Positions 12,040 to 25,063 of a DNA stretch of 64,000 nucleotides are shown here, piece after piece. This DNA comes from Isoetes taiwanensis (taxonomy: Eukaryota > Streptophyta > Lycopodiopsida > Isoetales > Isoetaceae). Where the stretch lies: assembly GCA_021234155.1 (NCBI GenBank), contig JAJEKV010000101.1, forward strand, positions 2,709,089 to 2,773,088, given 5' to 3'. Below the pieces are notes generated by a model, which ran no database searches, was not told the origin of the DNA, and saw only the letters and a list, made by a program, of their open reading frames with translations. Both the position numbers and the translations under genes were made by a program. The first letter of the stretch is position 1. Each line of letters begins with the position of its first letter.

Positions 12040-15000
12040 AACAACGTAGAGAATAGATGCCAGAATTTATAACAACCTTTGGAATTAGGCTTCCTTGTAA
12101 GTGTCTTAGACTTCCTTCCTACCGTCATCTTCTTATTAACCTTCCTTGTAGCTGTCGTCTTATTACTAGCTTTCCTTGCAATTGTCTTCTTTTTTCTAGC
12201 TACTACCTTCTTCCGCACAGCATTTAGAATCTCTTCTTTTCTCTCAATTGTATCCTTGCTTGTCTTAGAGCTGCCAAGGGCTAATGTCTCAGAATCTGGT
12301 GGTGGCTGTGTTGTCAAAGGTAAATGGTAGACATTATCTTCACCTAAATCAGCAATCAATTCTATATTTGCAGATATTACGAGATGAGAATAGCAATTCA
12401 CATCTGGCATATGGGTTAACAACTCGTATCTACCTTCTCCAATATACTTGTAGAACTTGCCGGTAAAAATGACCTCTTGTCTACTGAGTTTTGATCCCCA
12501 GTAATCCTTGAATGTTGTTTCCACTATGTGCTTAGGTTCGGTGCATTTAACAATCCAGAAATCAACATTCTCTTCATTATTGGCTTCCGCATTGATGACG
12601 AAATTGTCTCCAACTTGCACAAGTTCTGCTTTCCACTAATTATCTCCTTCATACTGCACATGAGTGAATGGTGTGTCCTGCTGCATTATCTGAGGCTTCA
12701 ACTCAGAATACGTATAACGTTTCAATCTCTTTATGTGCTTGCACCTGTTCCATAATCCCATCCAGCAACTAGTACAAAAGCAAGATAGAGGTCTGTGGGC
12801 CACCATGGTAGGCCTGTTTTGGCAGATCGGCTTGATAGTATGAATGTTTTTTGTGCCCTTCAAGGTGTCACAGTCATATGTCACTTGCCTACAAACCTCA
12901 CCTAACTTTATGAGCCAGAATACCCTGAACACATTGATCACGATAGCATTAAAAACACATATACATATGCATGCTTCTAAACTTCTAGAATTTGATCATA
13001 CCTAGTGATTAAGTTGTCTTTGACACCTCTTTTCACTTGGAAATACCAAATAATAAATTGTACAACATCCTCTGCATTCCTTAGAGGCGTGCTCTCCCTC
13101 TTCAACATTTCACCTATAAGTATTTTCTTTATGACAGCACCATCACCATCCCCTTGCCATGGCAAGATGCAAAGAAATTCCACGAAATCTTTATTGCATT
13201 AGATTGATAAAATCTTCCTAAGTGATAAAAGGACCTAGAGGACTTGAATTGCGCTGCGCAACCATCAGACCAGAAGACATGGTTTCTGTAGCATGTACCT
13301 TTTTCCTTCAAGTAATTGGCATGCTTCTGTAGGCAGTGTTGTATGAATAAGCTATCATGCTTTCGGTCGTCTGATATGTAGAAGTGAGTCTCTTTCACCA
13401 ACTTACGATCGCCAATTGAAAGATTTGGAGTCTCGTCTTTCTTTGCATGTCTGTAAGTAATGTGCACTAGTATAGAACACTGATCATTCCTCCAATGCAT
13501 CGTCTGGATCTCCTGCTGAATTTTGAACATATAGTTCTTAGCAAAGTCTATAACAGATACAATAGTATCCTCTGGAAATGTTTGCAAGCATTCCCTAAAC
13601 TGATCTGCCTGCCACCTTGCCGTATAATTATGAGGGATGAATTGTTTGATAACGACATCAGCATGCTTCATAAATTCATGTACTGACGTGCTCTATAATC
13701 CAACTTCATAACATCCTTCGTGGTGACTACTGGCTTGCCCCCTTTGCCTGTATCTTTTATTTGAGTTTCTGTTATCTGCAATGTAAGAGCAAATGTAAAG
13801 GTCATAATCATATTTCTTAAGTTCAGATTTAAGAAAATTAGTGCAGCTAACTAATTGAAGCTTATGTCCACCATACTAGGCAGTAGCCTCTACTCTGGAT
13901 CCCATGTCTCTCTTCTTATTGGTTCATCTTGTGGTCAAAAAACAATTGGAAAGAAACTCTAGAGAACACAGATCTGAAAGAAGGCAACTTAGCTTCCGAG
14001 TTCAATCATTACACGAACTGCAGTCAGCCAGTACTTGTAAAAACAATTGCCCTCCATGAAGAAAGTAGAAGAGAAGAGAGTAGAAACCATATGCACCGTG
14101 ATAGATGTGGCCAAGCTTTCAGGAAGGATGAATTAGATGTGGCCAATTACGAAAACTTCCATGAACAACAAAAGTCTAAATATCCACTAAAGTTACCATG
14201 TTTCAGCATATTTTGTAGCAGCAACACATACTCTTGTTTAGCAACCCTTAGTGTCCATAAGCGGATCCCTGGCCATAATTTACTTAGATACCATGCATGC
14301 ATGTATTATCCCTATGCAAGCAACACTTACAGCAACAACACTATAAATACTTAAGAACATGCAATCTTATAAGATCAAATAACCTGGCTGAGCATCCTGC
14401 AGATCTACGGTACTAAACCACCACAAGCCAAATTAAAGCATAACTATATGGCTAATCTAAACCATCACAATCTGAACTCTAAAATGTAAGAAGAAATACA
14501 GGTTATCATCATATTTCATAAGATCAAATAAAAGAATATCAATGCATGTAACTAATTGAATGCTCACCTTCTCGAAGTTCTTCCAATCAAGCTTGATTGA
14601 CTTGCTCTTCTCTTTGGGACATCTTTGGAACGATTTCAATCCACAAGCATTGCAATCCATGGGCAAACAAGTAGACTTATACCAAGCTGCTGACTCATCC
14701 TAACACACCATAGTTTTCCACATTTCACTGGTGTTATTGAAAGTATGATTACTCGCTGCACATCGACTGGACCACAGACATCACATTTGCATGTACACCT
14801 AAGACCATGCATGTTAGAATCTCGTCTTAGCTTGTTGATTTCCTGCCTAACAAATTCCATTCGCATGTGGTATATGCACCATCATGTTTCCCTCTCTTTA
14901 AGCCTTTTTACAAACTTAGGCTTCAAAGTCTCGAACAACCTGAGTCCTATTTTCATGTCTGGATATTGATGCTTAAACCTTCTATAAAACGTGACCTGGA

Positions 15001-15790
15001 ATTTAATAAACAATATAAGACAGAGACAAGCTTTTTTTGTGAAAACAGAAGCATTTACATACCTGACTCTCGTCCAAATAATGTAGTGGCTGTAGGTTAT
15101 AAGGCTTAGGAACCTTGTCACCCTCAATTTCATAGCTTGCCTTTTATTTGGACATACCCTAGTTTCAGAAATCCAAAAGTTGTATACCTTTTCGCGATTT
15201 TCATCCGATAGTCTGTCAGATCTGCATTTCCTTTTGAACATAGACCACGAGCCTCCAAATTAGTAAACTTCCTCCTGTCCAATGCGGCATAGACAGCCTT
15301 TCTCCTTATGTTCAAAACCTTTGCAACTGCTGATCGGTTGATAGATCCATTAACTGCCATCATCAAGGTGGATGCTCTTGCTTGATTGATATCTTGCATC
15401 CTAGCACGTTTATTAGCTTCAAGAGTTTCCTTCATATTCTCAACAACATGTTGGTATACTTGTAATTTCTTGTTTCCAATGATCCCAAACTCAGGTAGGT
15501 GTTCAACTGCCCTAGATATGATTTCCTGTCTATCAGCGGGATGTACCTTGAGGCATACCTTGTTGATGTGATCAACAATAACTCTAACATGTTTTTGTTT
15601 CTGCCTAGTAGTCAGCCTTTCCTTCACCTTGTTTGTTTCTAAAGCCAACTTTTCAGATTCCCTCTTCCTCTTTCTTTGCAATTTCCTTTTAGCAGATAAA
15701 ATTCTCATGCATGCAGTATTAGGAGAAATGCAATTGCAAACTTTCTTGCACTCTACCAAGCATACCTGAGGGGTTTCAGGAACCTTCTCA
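12040..15790 (-). mobile_element. DDE-type DNA transposon copy A, spliced and decayed transposase gene
   Basis: The coding order on the minus strand starts with a basic N-terminal region (15,759 down to about 15,250). A block with FWISETRVCPNKRQAM (about 15,180) follows, then a 67-bp intron (14,996-15,062) after YLDESQ. Next comes HQYPDMKIGLRLFETLKPKF, a Cys-rich block (CTCKCDVCG, CNACG...CPK), and a 792-bp intron (13,776-14,567). The catalytic core has D in SVIDFAKNY (codon 13,546-13,548), SDDRKHD, D in WSDGCAAQFKS (codon 13,264-13,266), and NFFASCHGKG followed by DGDGAVIKK in another frame. A Cys-rich block (SCFCTSC) and a WIVKC...BAH-like segment come next, ending in a Lys/Arg-rich tail of RK repeats. 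Uncharacterised transposase-like genes in animals share the DFAEN, SDG and HGKG-DG-GGA signatures. I cannot name the superfamily; Sola is one untested option. Several frame breaks show it is inactive. Terminal repeats were not found. Confidence 0.8.
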
Positions 15791-16259
15791 TCAAGAATTG
15801 GGATAAGACAATCTCAGACATGTCTGTATTAATGAGATTTCGAAATTGCATGCCATTGCAACAATCTTCCTTTTCATCCACACTAAAATTTGGAATTCTA
15901 TCTTGGATGTCTTATTCCAGATTTTTTAAACAGCAGTTTGATTTTCTTCTCTTCCTTTTGTTCTTTCTTGCTAGCAGAAAGGTTTAGAGTTGTCTTTCTT
16001 GAAAAGAACAGGGTAGTTTGATCCATTCTACAGATCCGTTTAAAGAAATGGACTCAATTGTGATTGCCGAGCTAGGGATATGTTGTGGTACAGGATGACG
16101 CCTTTATATCATAAGCCAGATTTTTGAGGGGAAGTCTGGTGGCTGGGCTTATGTGTCTAGCTAGCTTCAGGTTGATTGTTTCACTTCCTGACAATGCAGC
16201 ATCTCATTTGGGTTCATTTTCTGGCTAACTAATTTGCAGTTCTGATCAAAATATAGGGG

Positions 16260-16626
16260 CGTTGGCAGCTTCTTTGAGAAATGTGGCAGATTTCTCATGG
16301 TATTCCTGTTTCTTTTCTCATCTTCTCTACTCTTGCAAAAAGATTTTGAACATTCAAGATATATCTGCAGCTTTTGGAAAATATATTCTTGACTCCTGTA
16401 GTATTCTCTCTAGTTTGGAAGATGTTGATTTGGATCCTGTAGTACAAACTAGGCAGAAGAAGAGGTTGAGAGAGACCTATAAGTACGGAAGCTTCAGTTA
16501 TGGCATCTGATCCATGTGGGATCATTGTACTTAATTTTTATCTGATCCATGAGGGCTCATTACTTGTGATAATATTTCCAATCATTATGAATAAAAAATT
16601 TTTTCTTTCAAAAAAAAAAAAAAAAA
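16260..16626 (+). mobile_element. Poly(A)-tailed retrotransposed fragment (LINE 3' end or processed pseudogene)
   Basis: The plus strand carries a short open frame (16,262-16,510) ending QTRQKKRLRETYKYGSFSYG and a stop. About 100 bp follow with a poly(A)-signal-like AATAAA at about 16,590, then a run of 17 A (about 16,610-16,626). This layout fits the 3' end of a retrotransposed RNA. I do not recognise the peptide, and I found no target duplication around TCCCAGAGTAGAAGC. Confidence 0.5.
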
Positions 16627-19600
16627 TCCCAGAGTAGAAGCAAGCTCTTCTGGATCTTGTCCTCCAAATCTAGTGGCAAATTTAACAGCATACCTTGCAA
16701 CCAGATCCATTCAATTCCAAAAATGAAAAAATGCTATAACCAAGAATTGTCCATTCGATTAGGAGTTGGCAGAATAGGGCAGAGAGGGAGAACTAGCCTT
16801 TGAGTCTGGATCGATGACATGGCCAACTAACTTCCTAAAATTGAGAGGACTTGAAGCTCTCTCCTTCGCGGGCTGGCCCTAAGAAATACGAACGAGACGT
16901 CAAAACCTAGTTCTGAAGGGCCCGAAAATATTCATGGCAAAGTACTAAGCACTCCCAAAGCACCATATGCCGTTGACAAAAAAAGTGTCCCCCACCTACA
17001 TGCTTTCACCCTGTGGCAGTTGATGCTGGATTGGGGATTTCCCGTAGAGTATATGGTGGGGCATCGTATACTTTTAGAGAACGTTACAAGAGCTATGGCA
17101 ACTGCTTCGCCAATGAATTCAAATGTTGAGGTAGTGCATGAGCCAATTGAGCAGTCAGTGCCATCACCAGCAGCAATAGCTGCACGAGTTTATGTAAAGA
17201 GAAAGCAAAGAAGCGAAGGCACTATAAATCACCTAGCTCAAGATCAAGCTCTGAATCATCAAAGTCAGAAACTGACAGAAATAGAGGATGAGGAGGAAGC
17301 TCAACATGAAGCAGTAGCAGGGGCAACAATTGCACTAATAAAGCAGGCAAGACTACGGCTAAAACCAAGGCTGATAAAAGAACAGATTATCGCAAGAAAT
17401 TAGACTCGGCCATGAATAATGTATGGAAGGCGAGGAAATTGGAATAGTTCCCAGGCACTTTAAGATCTGGCATGGAGGCAGAAGCATGGCTTGATGAGAT
17501 GAGAGAGTACAACAATGCTTATGGGATGAAGGACAAAGATAAAGGGAGAGTAGCTATTGCAAACCTCAAGGATGCCGCACGCATATGGTGGAAAAGGTAT
17601 TCTCATACTCATGGCTTGAATCGTAACAGGTGCAGCTTAAAAAAGTTTGCAAACGCTTTTAAGCGTCACTATGTGCCAAGATCCCATTGGTGCCAAATGG
17701 TGCGTCTTCTACAGCATAGAGCAGGACAACATGAAAGTTACATCTCATACGGAAGAGTTCATGCGCTTCCAACTCTATGTGCCATAAATTAACGAAAAGC
17801 AGGCAACAGAAGGCTACATCGAAGGGCTAAATGAGAACATTAATAAGCTCGTGTGAGAATTAAATTCGTGCTCGGTGGCCGAGGCAAAAGATAAGGCATT
17901 TAGCTTGGAAGTCCTGGCAAGTCCAGTGACCACGGCTCAGAAACAAGGGGGTTATGACAAAGCCAAGAATGCAGGAGCTTACAGTCTGAGACCAGCTAGT
18001 CTAGGGCCAGCCAAAAGCAATTACAATAGTGGGGCAAGAAGAAAAGAAGGAGGTGACCTTTGAAGATCAGGGTGGAGGTCCCAACTACACAAAGTTGGTG
18101 AAGCAAATTTTGGAGTCCATACCAAAGGAGGAATGTGATGAGTGAGGAGGAAGCACATTCTAACTACTCCCAATTGAAGGAAAATAGAAATAAAAAATAA
18201 GAAGTTAATCCCAACAATGCAATGCATGACAAGTAAAAACTTACTTAAGTGCATAAAAAAAGATGAGATAGCATATATTTTCAAGTTGGAATCAGTGGAT
18301 CCTGATACCAAAGATGACATAAAAGAGAAGACATTGAGCAAGCTGCCCAGGCAGCAGCTACGGCTTATTAAAAAGGTCTATGACTTGTTTTCAGGGCAAA
18401 TTAAGAAACTTTTGCCTTGTAGAGGAGTAAAGTCAAGATTGCACTTGAACTAGGCATTAAGCCAACAAGTAAGGCGCCATATAGGATGAGCACCCCCTGA
18501 ATTGACGGAGTTAAAGAAGCAACTCCAAGAGCTCCTAGACCTAGGGTTCATTAGACCTAGTATCTCTCATTTTGAAGCGCCCATCTTGTTCGTTAAGAAG
18601 AAGGATGAGAGCTTACAGATATGCGTTGACTATCGTCATAGAATATGCACACCATTAAGAATAGGCATGCCTTACTCAAAGCGGATGACGTTATGGATCA
18701 ACTCCAAGGAGCGAAATTCTTCTCCAAGATCGACTTGAGATCATGGTATCATCAGATTAAGGAAGATGTTCATAAGACGGCTTTCAAAACGAGATATCCA
18801 TGGACATTATGGATTTACAGTCATGCTTTTTGGATTGACTAATGCTTCGACAACATTCATGAGGTTTATGAATGATGTCTTTTATGAGTTTCTCAATGAC
18901 TTTGTGATTGTCTCCTTTGACAACGTCTTGGTACCCTAGAAGAGGATGTCCTACATTTAAGAAGAGTTCTCAAGACATTGAGAAGGCATAAATTCTATGC
19001 TAAGTTGTTTAAGTGATATTTTGCATCAAGCAAGGTAGAGTATTTGGGGCATATCATCTCACCGAAAAGTATTTCAACCAATCCGGCAAAGTTCCAAGCG
19101 GTAGTGGAATGGCCGACCTCAAAGAATGTCCATGACGTGAGGAGGTTTCTTGGTCTAGCATGATACTATAGAAAGTTCATGAAGGACTTTGCCGAAGTCG
19201 CGACACCGCTCATGGACCTCACCAAATGCAGAAAATCATTGATTCGAAAGATCATTGGGAATGTAAAGTTCAAGAAATTCGACAAAATCAAGGAAGTTTT
19301 GATGACAGCACCAGCGTCCACTCTTCCAAATCCTAAGAAGGATAAGTTGGTAGCGATGAATGCAAGTCGTATAATACAATTGGCGCAGTCCTCATGCAAA
19401 AAGATCAAATAGTCGCTTATGATTTTTGTGAGATGAACAATGCCGAAACGTGCTATTCACACATGACCAAGAGCTTCTAGTAATAGCTCTAAAGGTATGA
19501 AAATATTATTTGATGCGAAGAAGGTTCTAATTAGACGCTAATCACCATGGCCTCCAATACATATTTAAGCAACCACATCTCAATTTGAGGCAACATAGAT

Positions 19601-20426
19601 GGATGGAATTCCTGGAAGAATATGATTTTGGGATTTATACAAACTAGAAAATCTCAATGTGGTTGCAGATGCTTTGTCTCGGCACCTTTTACGATGCAAG
19701 TGCATTGCAACACAGTTTTGATCCTCACCAGCGAGTATCGGAAGAAGATAGAGCAAACCTTGGCAACAGATAAAAGATTTTATAGAAGCATGGGCAAATG
19801 TTTCAAAAGAGACAAGAAATGATAAGGAAAGGGAAACCTTCAAATATTATAAGAAGAAAGGTAACCTATTGTACTTCAAAGGGAGTAAGGTATCTGATCC
19901 TTCATGGCACGCATAATAGCCCATTTGCCGACCATACAGGATTTATGAAAACGCATTTCAAGATTAGAAGTAGCTATTATTGGCCAGGCATGAAGAAGCA
20001 AAAAGTGAAGTACATCTATGAATGCCTTAATTATATCAATAGACAAAGGCCGAACAACTCCGAATTCTGAGTGAATTAGAACCATTGGTCATTAGAGGAA
20101 AAATGAGATCACATTTTGTCCCATTAAGGGATGCTTAAAATGCCATGTCAGCTTTTTAAACTGGCCAATAAGAGAAGAGCTCTAGTATATCTCATTCCAG
20201 TATTATGTGGCAGCCTGTAATTAATGCAGCTGCAACTAACTTCTGTAGTATCATCCCCATAATAGGTTCAATGCAAAATAGAAATTCTAATGCAAAATAG
20301 GTGGTCATATCTATGGACTACATAACGGGCCTCCCAAGGACAACAAGGGGCTTTGATGCTTTAATGGTAGTAATAGATAAATGATCTAAGATGGCACATT
20401 TCTTGCCATGCCATATCATAGACACT

Positions 20427-20528
20427 GTAATGATCTTGGCCACTTGATGGGCCAGTATACATATTCATGTACGTATATACATGTTTGACATGCATGCAAG
20501 ATAGAACATTCATACAGGATAGAACTAA
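20427..20528 (+). repeat. Outer inverted repeat, left arm
   Basis: The arm begins GTAATGATCTTGGCCACTTG and ends CAGGATAGAACTAA. It pairs with 27,170-27,266. Differences are mostly C/T and G/A, as expected from methylated-cytosine decay. Confidence 0.85.
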
Positions 20529-21842
20529 AAATAAGCAAAAGCTTTATGATTTAGAGAGGCAAATTGAGAAAGACATTTTGAAAGCTTTTTGGAGACGTGA
20601 AGGCAGAGGAGGATTTCCATCGGAGGCAAGAGCTTGGAGCTTTCATCTGCATTGGATCTTCTTCTTCAGGTGGGGTTTTAAATTCTGATTGTTATGGATT
20701 CAATTGAGTTGCATAGCATGCTCGAATAATTACTATAATGTCGGTGCAGAAATAACTCCACAATATTAGTTAATTCAGGCCCCTTAGCTAAGGTTTTTAG
20801 AATTTTAATATGAAAAGGCACTTCCTTGGCTAAGTAATTAGTTGTGCATCCAAATTGGAGTCTCCAAACTTACACTTTCCCGCTTAAAATCCGTAAGGAC
20901 TTCTGACCGCAACTGCTTGAAATTCCTGTCAAGCAAACCCCAGGTTAGCCCCATCTCCAGGAGCAAGCCCATGTAATTATCTGAGTTAATTCAGATTATT
21001 ATTTAGGCATTTTTATTCCTTTCTTAACAAGTTGACTTCAACAAAACGAGTTTGCACATTCATTCTTACTTTATATAATTTCTTGCAGCTTGCTTGGACT
21101 TACTCAGTGGATGCCCTGCACGAGATCCCATCACCTTATACTTGCATGCTTCACTTATGGCCTCCTTCTATATTTATTTATCATTACATAACATTTATTA
21201 ACAAGATAGCAACAAGGAAAAGTATCAGACAAAAAACAAGACCAAAAAGCAGACAAAAAACAAGTCCAAAAAGCAAACAAACGGACACCTTTTTATGCAT
21301 CGATTCTGCTGTTTTGATGATGCTCCAACCAAATTCGATCCTCTTAGGCCCATATCGGCCCTTCTCATCCAATTTCGACCTGTTCCAGGTTGTTTTCAAG
21401 TGTTTCCAGCAGTTCTGGTGCCATCTGGGATGGCATTGTTGCAGGTAAAACCTATTGCTACAGCTTATAATTTCTGAAATTGATCCCCCCTGGATCAATT
21501 TTGGCCTACTTCAGGCCTTCTTACCATAATTTTTCCATCAACAGCATCTCATATGCTTGCTCCAGTAAAAAGCCTCTCCATCCACCGTTCTTACAAGAGC
21601 AAGAACAATTTCCACAGTTCTTACAAAAGCATGTACAAATTTGTTCTTGGCAACCTATGCAACTCAATTGAATCCATAAAAATTAGAATTCAAAACCCCA
21701 CCTGAAGAAGAAGATTCGATGCAGATGAAAGCTCCAAGCTCTTGCCTCCGATGGAAATCCTCCTGTGCGTTCACGTCTCCAAAAAGCTTCCAAAATGTCT
21801 TTCTCAATTTGCCTCTCTAAATCATAAAGCTTTTGCTTATTT
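20529..21842. mobile_element. Fold-back (long inverted repeat) element, non-coding
   Basis: About 180 bp at 20,531-20,718 (AATAAGCAAAAGCTTTATGA... through the GTGGGGTTTTAAATTCTGAT region to CAATTGAGTTGCATAG) is repeated inverted at 21,655-21,841. The arms are highly similar and enclose about 0.9 kb of T-rich sequence with a small AAAAACAAGACCAAAAAGCA-type duplication near 21,220-21,275. No transposase is visible. It fits a non-autonomous TIR or fold-back element. Confidence 0.75.
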
Positions 21843-22178
21843 TTGGGTTGCCCCTAGGGGGGCAATCCCTTGTTTATGTGGGTTTTTGGCATATTCATGG
21901 TATATGCTAGCATATACCTAGAATATGCTAAAACCGCTAAAACCCTGGCCGTAGTCGTAAAGTTGTAAATGTTAGGTCATCCACGTTTGCCGGTGACTCT
22001 TTGTGCATACCGGCTAACCGGAAGTTTGGATGCATGGAGGCCATCGGCATGAGAGAAATGAGTCGAAAAAGCGGGAGCGGCATAAGAGTGTGGGATTTAG
22101 TATCTGGAATGGCTTGCTGGATCTTTATTTCCTGCTTAAGGAGTCTGTGTGTTGATCTGCAGAAGAAAACCCAGCAAA

Positions 22179-22319
22179 ATGGATCGTTATGGGCAAGGAA
22201 ACTATGGTGGGTCGGAGTATGGAGCTCCAAGACCCCATGGCTATGGCGAAGAGTATGAAGGAGGCAGGCAGGGTTATGGTGCTCCGCTTGGAGGAGGCTA
22301 TGGAGGAGGGCGGTGCTAG
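22179..22319 (+). CDS. Small Gly/Tyr-rich reading frame, first copy
   Basis: A 46-residue frame starts MDRYGQGNYGGSEYGAP and ends GGGYGGGRC. It is rich in Gly, Tyr, Arg and Glu, like the low-complexity N-termini of FET/TAF15-type RNA-binding proteins or plant glycine-rich proteins. It lies in a ~0.88-kb segment that is tandemly duplicated. The second copy is at 23,051. It probably represents the first exon of a captured host gene. Whether it is translated is unknown. Confidence 0.45.
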   Translation: MDRYGQGNYGGSEYGAPRPHGYGEEYEGGRQGYGAPLGGGYGGGRC

Positions 22320-22573
22320 TTGTGGAATATCATTCTCGTCAAGCTTAAAAAAAGAAAAAAAAAAATGCAGCAGAAAGCTTTTCTATTTTTGAGCTGTCTT
22401 AAGCAAAATAAGAACATTTTCCTTACGGAATTATGTACTTCAAACTTGTATGGCATGCGTCCATAATCATTTGCAGAACTTCCAGCTTAGGTTGTTATAT
22501 TCGCTATGTTAATTTATATTCTCTAGCGTTGGACATGTAGCAACCTGAGTAATGTAAGAGCATTTTATTCTGA

Positions 22574-25063
22574 GAGTACCACAACAGATGTAGAGGCGCT
22601 GCAACATGTTCTTGACGAAAACCAACTATCCCCTTCTCGCACATCCATTGATATTTCGTTCACAGGTTGCTCCTCAAATTGTTTTCATTTTCTGAATATG
22701 TACTTTTGAAGTTGTTAAGATCCTGATTTTCACTGCAGAGAATGGAAGATCTGGCTTTTTTAAGATTGGAAATGAGGAATTTTCAGCATCCTAGGTATAT
22801 GCTAAAAACTGCTAAAAACAAACTGTGAAGTCTGTAAATGTTAGGTCATCCACATTTGCCGGTAGCCTGCTTTGCATACTAGAGGCTAACCGGAAGTTTG
22901 ATGCATGGAGGCCATCTAAGATGAGAGAAATGAGTCAAAAAGCGGGGCGCCATAAGAGTGTGGGATTTAGTATCCGGAATGGCTTTTTGGATCTTCTTTA
23001 TTTCACGCTTAAGGAGTACGTGTGTTGATCTGTAAGAAAACCCAAACAAAATGGATCATTATGGGCAAGGAAACTATGGTGGGCCTGAGTATGGAGCTCC
23101 AAGACCCCATGGCTATGGCGAAGAGTATGAAGGAGGCAGGCAGGGTTATGGTGCTCCAGAACAGCAGGGCTATGGAGGAGGGCCAGTGCTAGTTGTGGAA
23201 TATCATTCTCGTCAAGCTTAAAAAAAAGAAAAAAAAAATGCAAAAGCTTTTCTATTTTTGAGTTGTCTTAAGCAAAATAAGAACATTTTCCTTACGAATT
23301 ATGTACTTCAAACTTGTATGGCATCGTCCATAATCATTTGCGAGAACTTCCAAATTTTAGGTTGTTATATTTCTTTGTGTTAATTTATATTCTCTAGCGT
23401 TGGACATGTAGCAACTTCGAGTAATGGAAGAGCATTTTATTAGAGTACCACGGTCCAGAAAGCGAGGCCGCGCAACATGTTCTTGACGAAAACCAACTAT
23501 CCCCTTCGGCACATCCATTGATATTTCGTTCAAAGTTGCTCCTCAAATTGTTTTCATTTTCTCGAATATGTACTTTTGAAGTTGTTAAGATCCCGATTTT
23601 CACTTTGCAGAGAATGGAAGATCGGCTTTTTAAGATTGGAAATGAGGAATTTTCAGCATCCTTTTGGATCTTCTATGCGTAGTCGAATCTTTCAAAACAT
23701 ATGATGACAACGTACTTATAAAAAGCAGCGAGATATTGGACAGGTAAAATAATCGCATTACTTTGTAACAGTTATTCTGCCAGTTAGCTTAATTTGCCCA
23801 TCCATGCTACATCTTTATCTATATTGAGCTCCATGTTTTACCCAACCAAACTTTTGAGTGTCGATACATTCCTTTATATTGAACTTTCACGTGGAATGGA
23901 ATTTGAAATTGTTAAGCGTTATTGTAGTATAATAGTCCAAATGACAATATATTTCTAGATATCACCTGACTGCACAGGACGAAGAAACCTCATCTGCAGT
24001 GTTGAGAGTTAGTATCTTAGGCAGGCCAAAATATGTATAGTTTGAAGCCTGGTTTCAAGGCACCAAAGGTAATACATATTGACCCATGTGAAAAGTAGAA
24101 AAAAGTTTATTTAGAAAAAATAGAATATGCAATACTATAAAGAGGAATAGGGTGCTTTGATGTGACCAAATAAATATCTGCATTATACATATGAAAATTA
24201 GTGATGAAGCAGTGTGCTTAGTGTTCATGATATCTGGAGGTTGAGTTGAGAAGGATAAGGGGCTGAGTAGAATGTTAATGAAGTTTATTATTGCCGTTGT
24301 CTCTTTTTGAATCTGTATGACGTAAAGTGATGTTGCTCATAGTTTGTAGTGTAGCATTTTGAACATGTGGAAACTCACTTTAGTAGCTTTATCTCTTAAG
24401 GTTAAGCAGCTAAATTTATATGTAAACAAATTGGACATATTTACAGATAATACTAGTTCAAGATAAGAATGAGCTTCTGCCAGAAGGTCCTGAGTACAAG
24501 CATGGTCTTACTCCGCCAATGAGAGAGGTAAGATGAAGGCGATTCAGAAAGGAGCCCATTGTGGATGTATGCAATTTTATTTATTTTAGCTTTATCCTAC
24601 TTGTTTAACCTTCTTTATCTGTGAATAGCCAGATCTAGTCCAGCAAGTGGAGGATGTTCATGTTTCCGGGACCATGCTACCTTCAAGTCATGATCGTCAA
24701 TTTTGGTTAGGGTGGTACAAAAAATGCTAAGATTGGCAATTAATCTGATTCTGCAGGTATCCTATTATTCAGTCTTAGCGATACCACGGCCATGTGCAAA
24801 GTACTTGCTATTGCATATGCTTCCCATGGATAGGTTAGTTGTGTGTGTAGAATACATCGTCCTCATATTTCCTGTAAACTCTTGTCCCTTGTTAAACAAC
24901 TTATTTCTTAACATCGGCACGTGTGGAAGTGGTTGAACAAGATGAGGATATTGATGACATCACAGCACGAAATGGAAGTCTACAACCCTTCCAAGGCTGC
25001 GCACCAAAGGGTTGCATTAATGGACAAGCGACAAGAAAAGGATGATTCTTCTAACCGAAAGTG
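22574..25063 (+). pseudogene. TAF7-like: Captured, decayed TAF7 (TFIID subunit 7) gene with partial internal duplication
   Basis: TAF7 is a TFIID subunit that acts with TAF1 at core promoters in the nucleus. Exon-like blocks with GT/AG borders match the plant TAF7 conserved region. About 22,574-22,664 encodes LQHVLDENQLSP...SIDISFT. 22,739-22,793 encodes ENGRSGFFKIGNEEFSAS, and its duplicate starts at 23,611 and continues with SLLDLLCVVESFKTYDD to 23,743. 24,447-24,527 encodes IILVQDKNELLPEGPEYKHG then LTPPMRE. About 24,540 encodes RRFRKEP, 24,629 onward encodes PDLVQQVEDV, and a C-terminal block with VVEQDEDIDD and KRQEKDDSS ends at 25,063. The normal N-terminus (FILRVP-type) is absent. The first exons exist twice because of a ~0.88-kb tandem duplication, and frame damage is present. 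Retained introns mean DNA-level capture rather than retroposition. Confidence 0.82.
23051..23221 (+). CDS. Small Gly/Tyr-rich reading frame, second copy
   Basis: A 56-residue frame starts MDHYGQGNYGGPEYGAP, continues through EEYEGGRQGYGAPEQQG and ends VEYHSRQA with TAA. It is nearly identical to 22,179-22,319 at its start but diverges after GYGAP. The ATG context (AAACAAAATGG) is the same in both copies. It is followed at about 200-400 bp by TAF7-like exons, so a fused transcript is possible. I cannot assign a family. Confidence 0.45.
   Translation: MDHYGQGNYGGPEYGAPRPHGYGEEYEGGRQGYGAPEQQGYGGGPVLVVEYHSRQA

Larger units (their letters stand above)
21910..23670 (+). repeat. ~0.88-kb tandem duplication inside unit 1
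   Basis: The block from about 21,915 (ATACCTAGAATATGC...GCTAAAAC) to about 22,793 is repeated from about 22,795 to about 23,662. Both copies hold the Gly/Tyr-rich frame and the first TAF7-like exons. The copies differ by scattered substitutions and small gaps. Confidence 0.85.
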
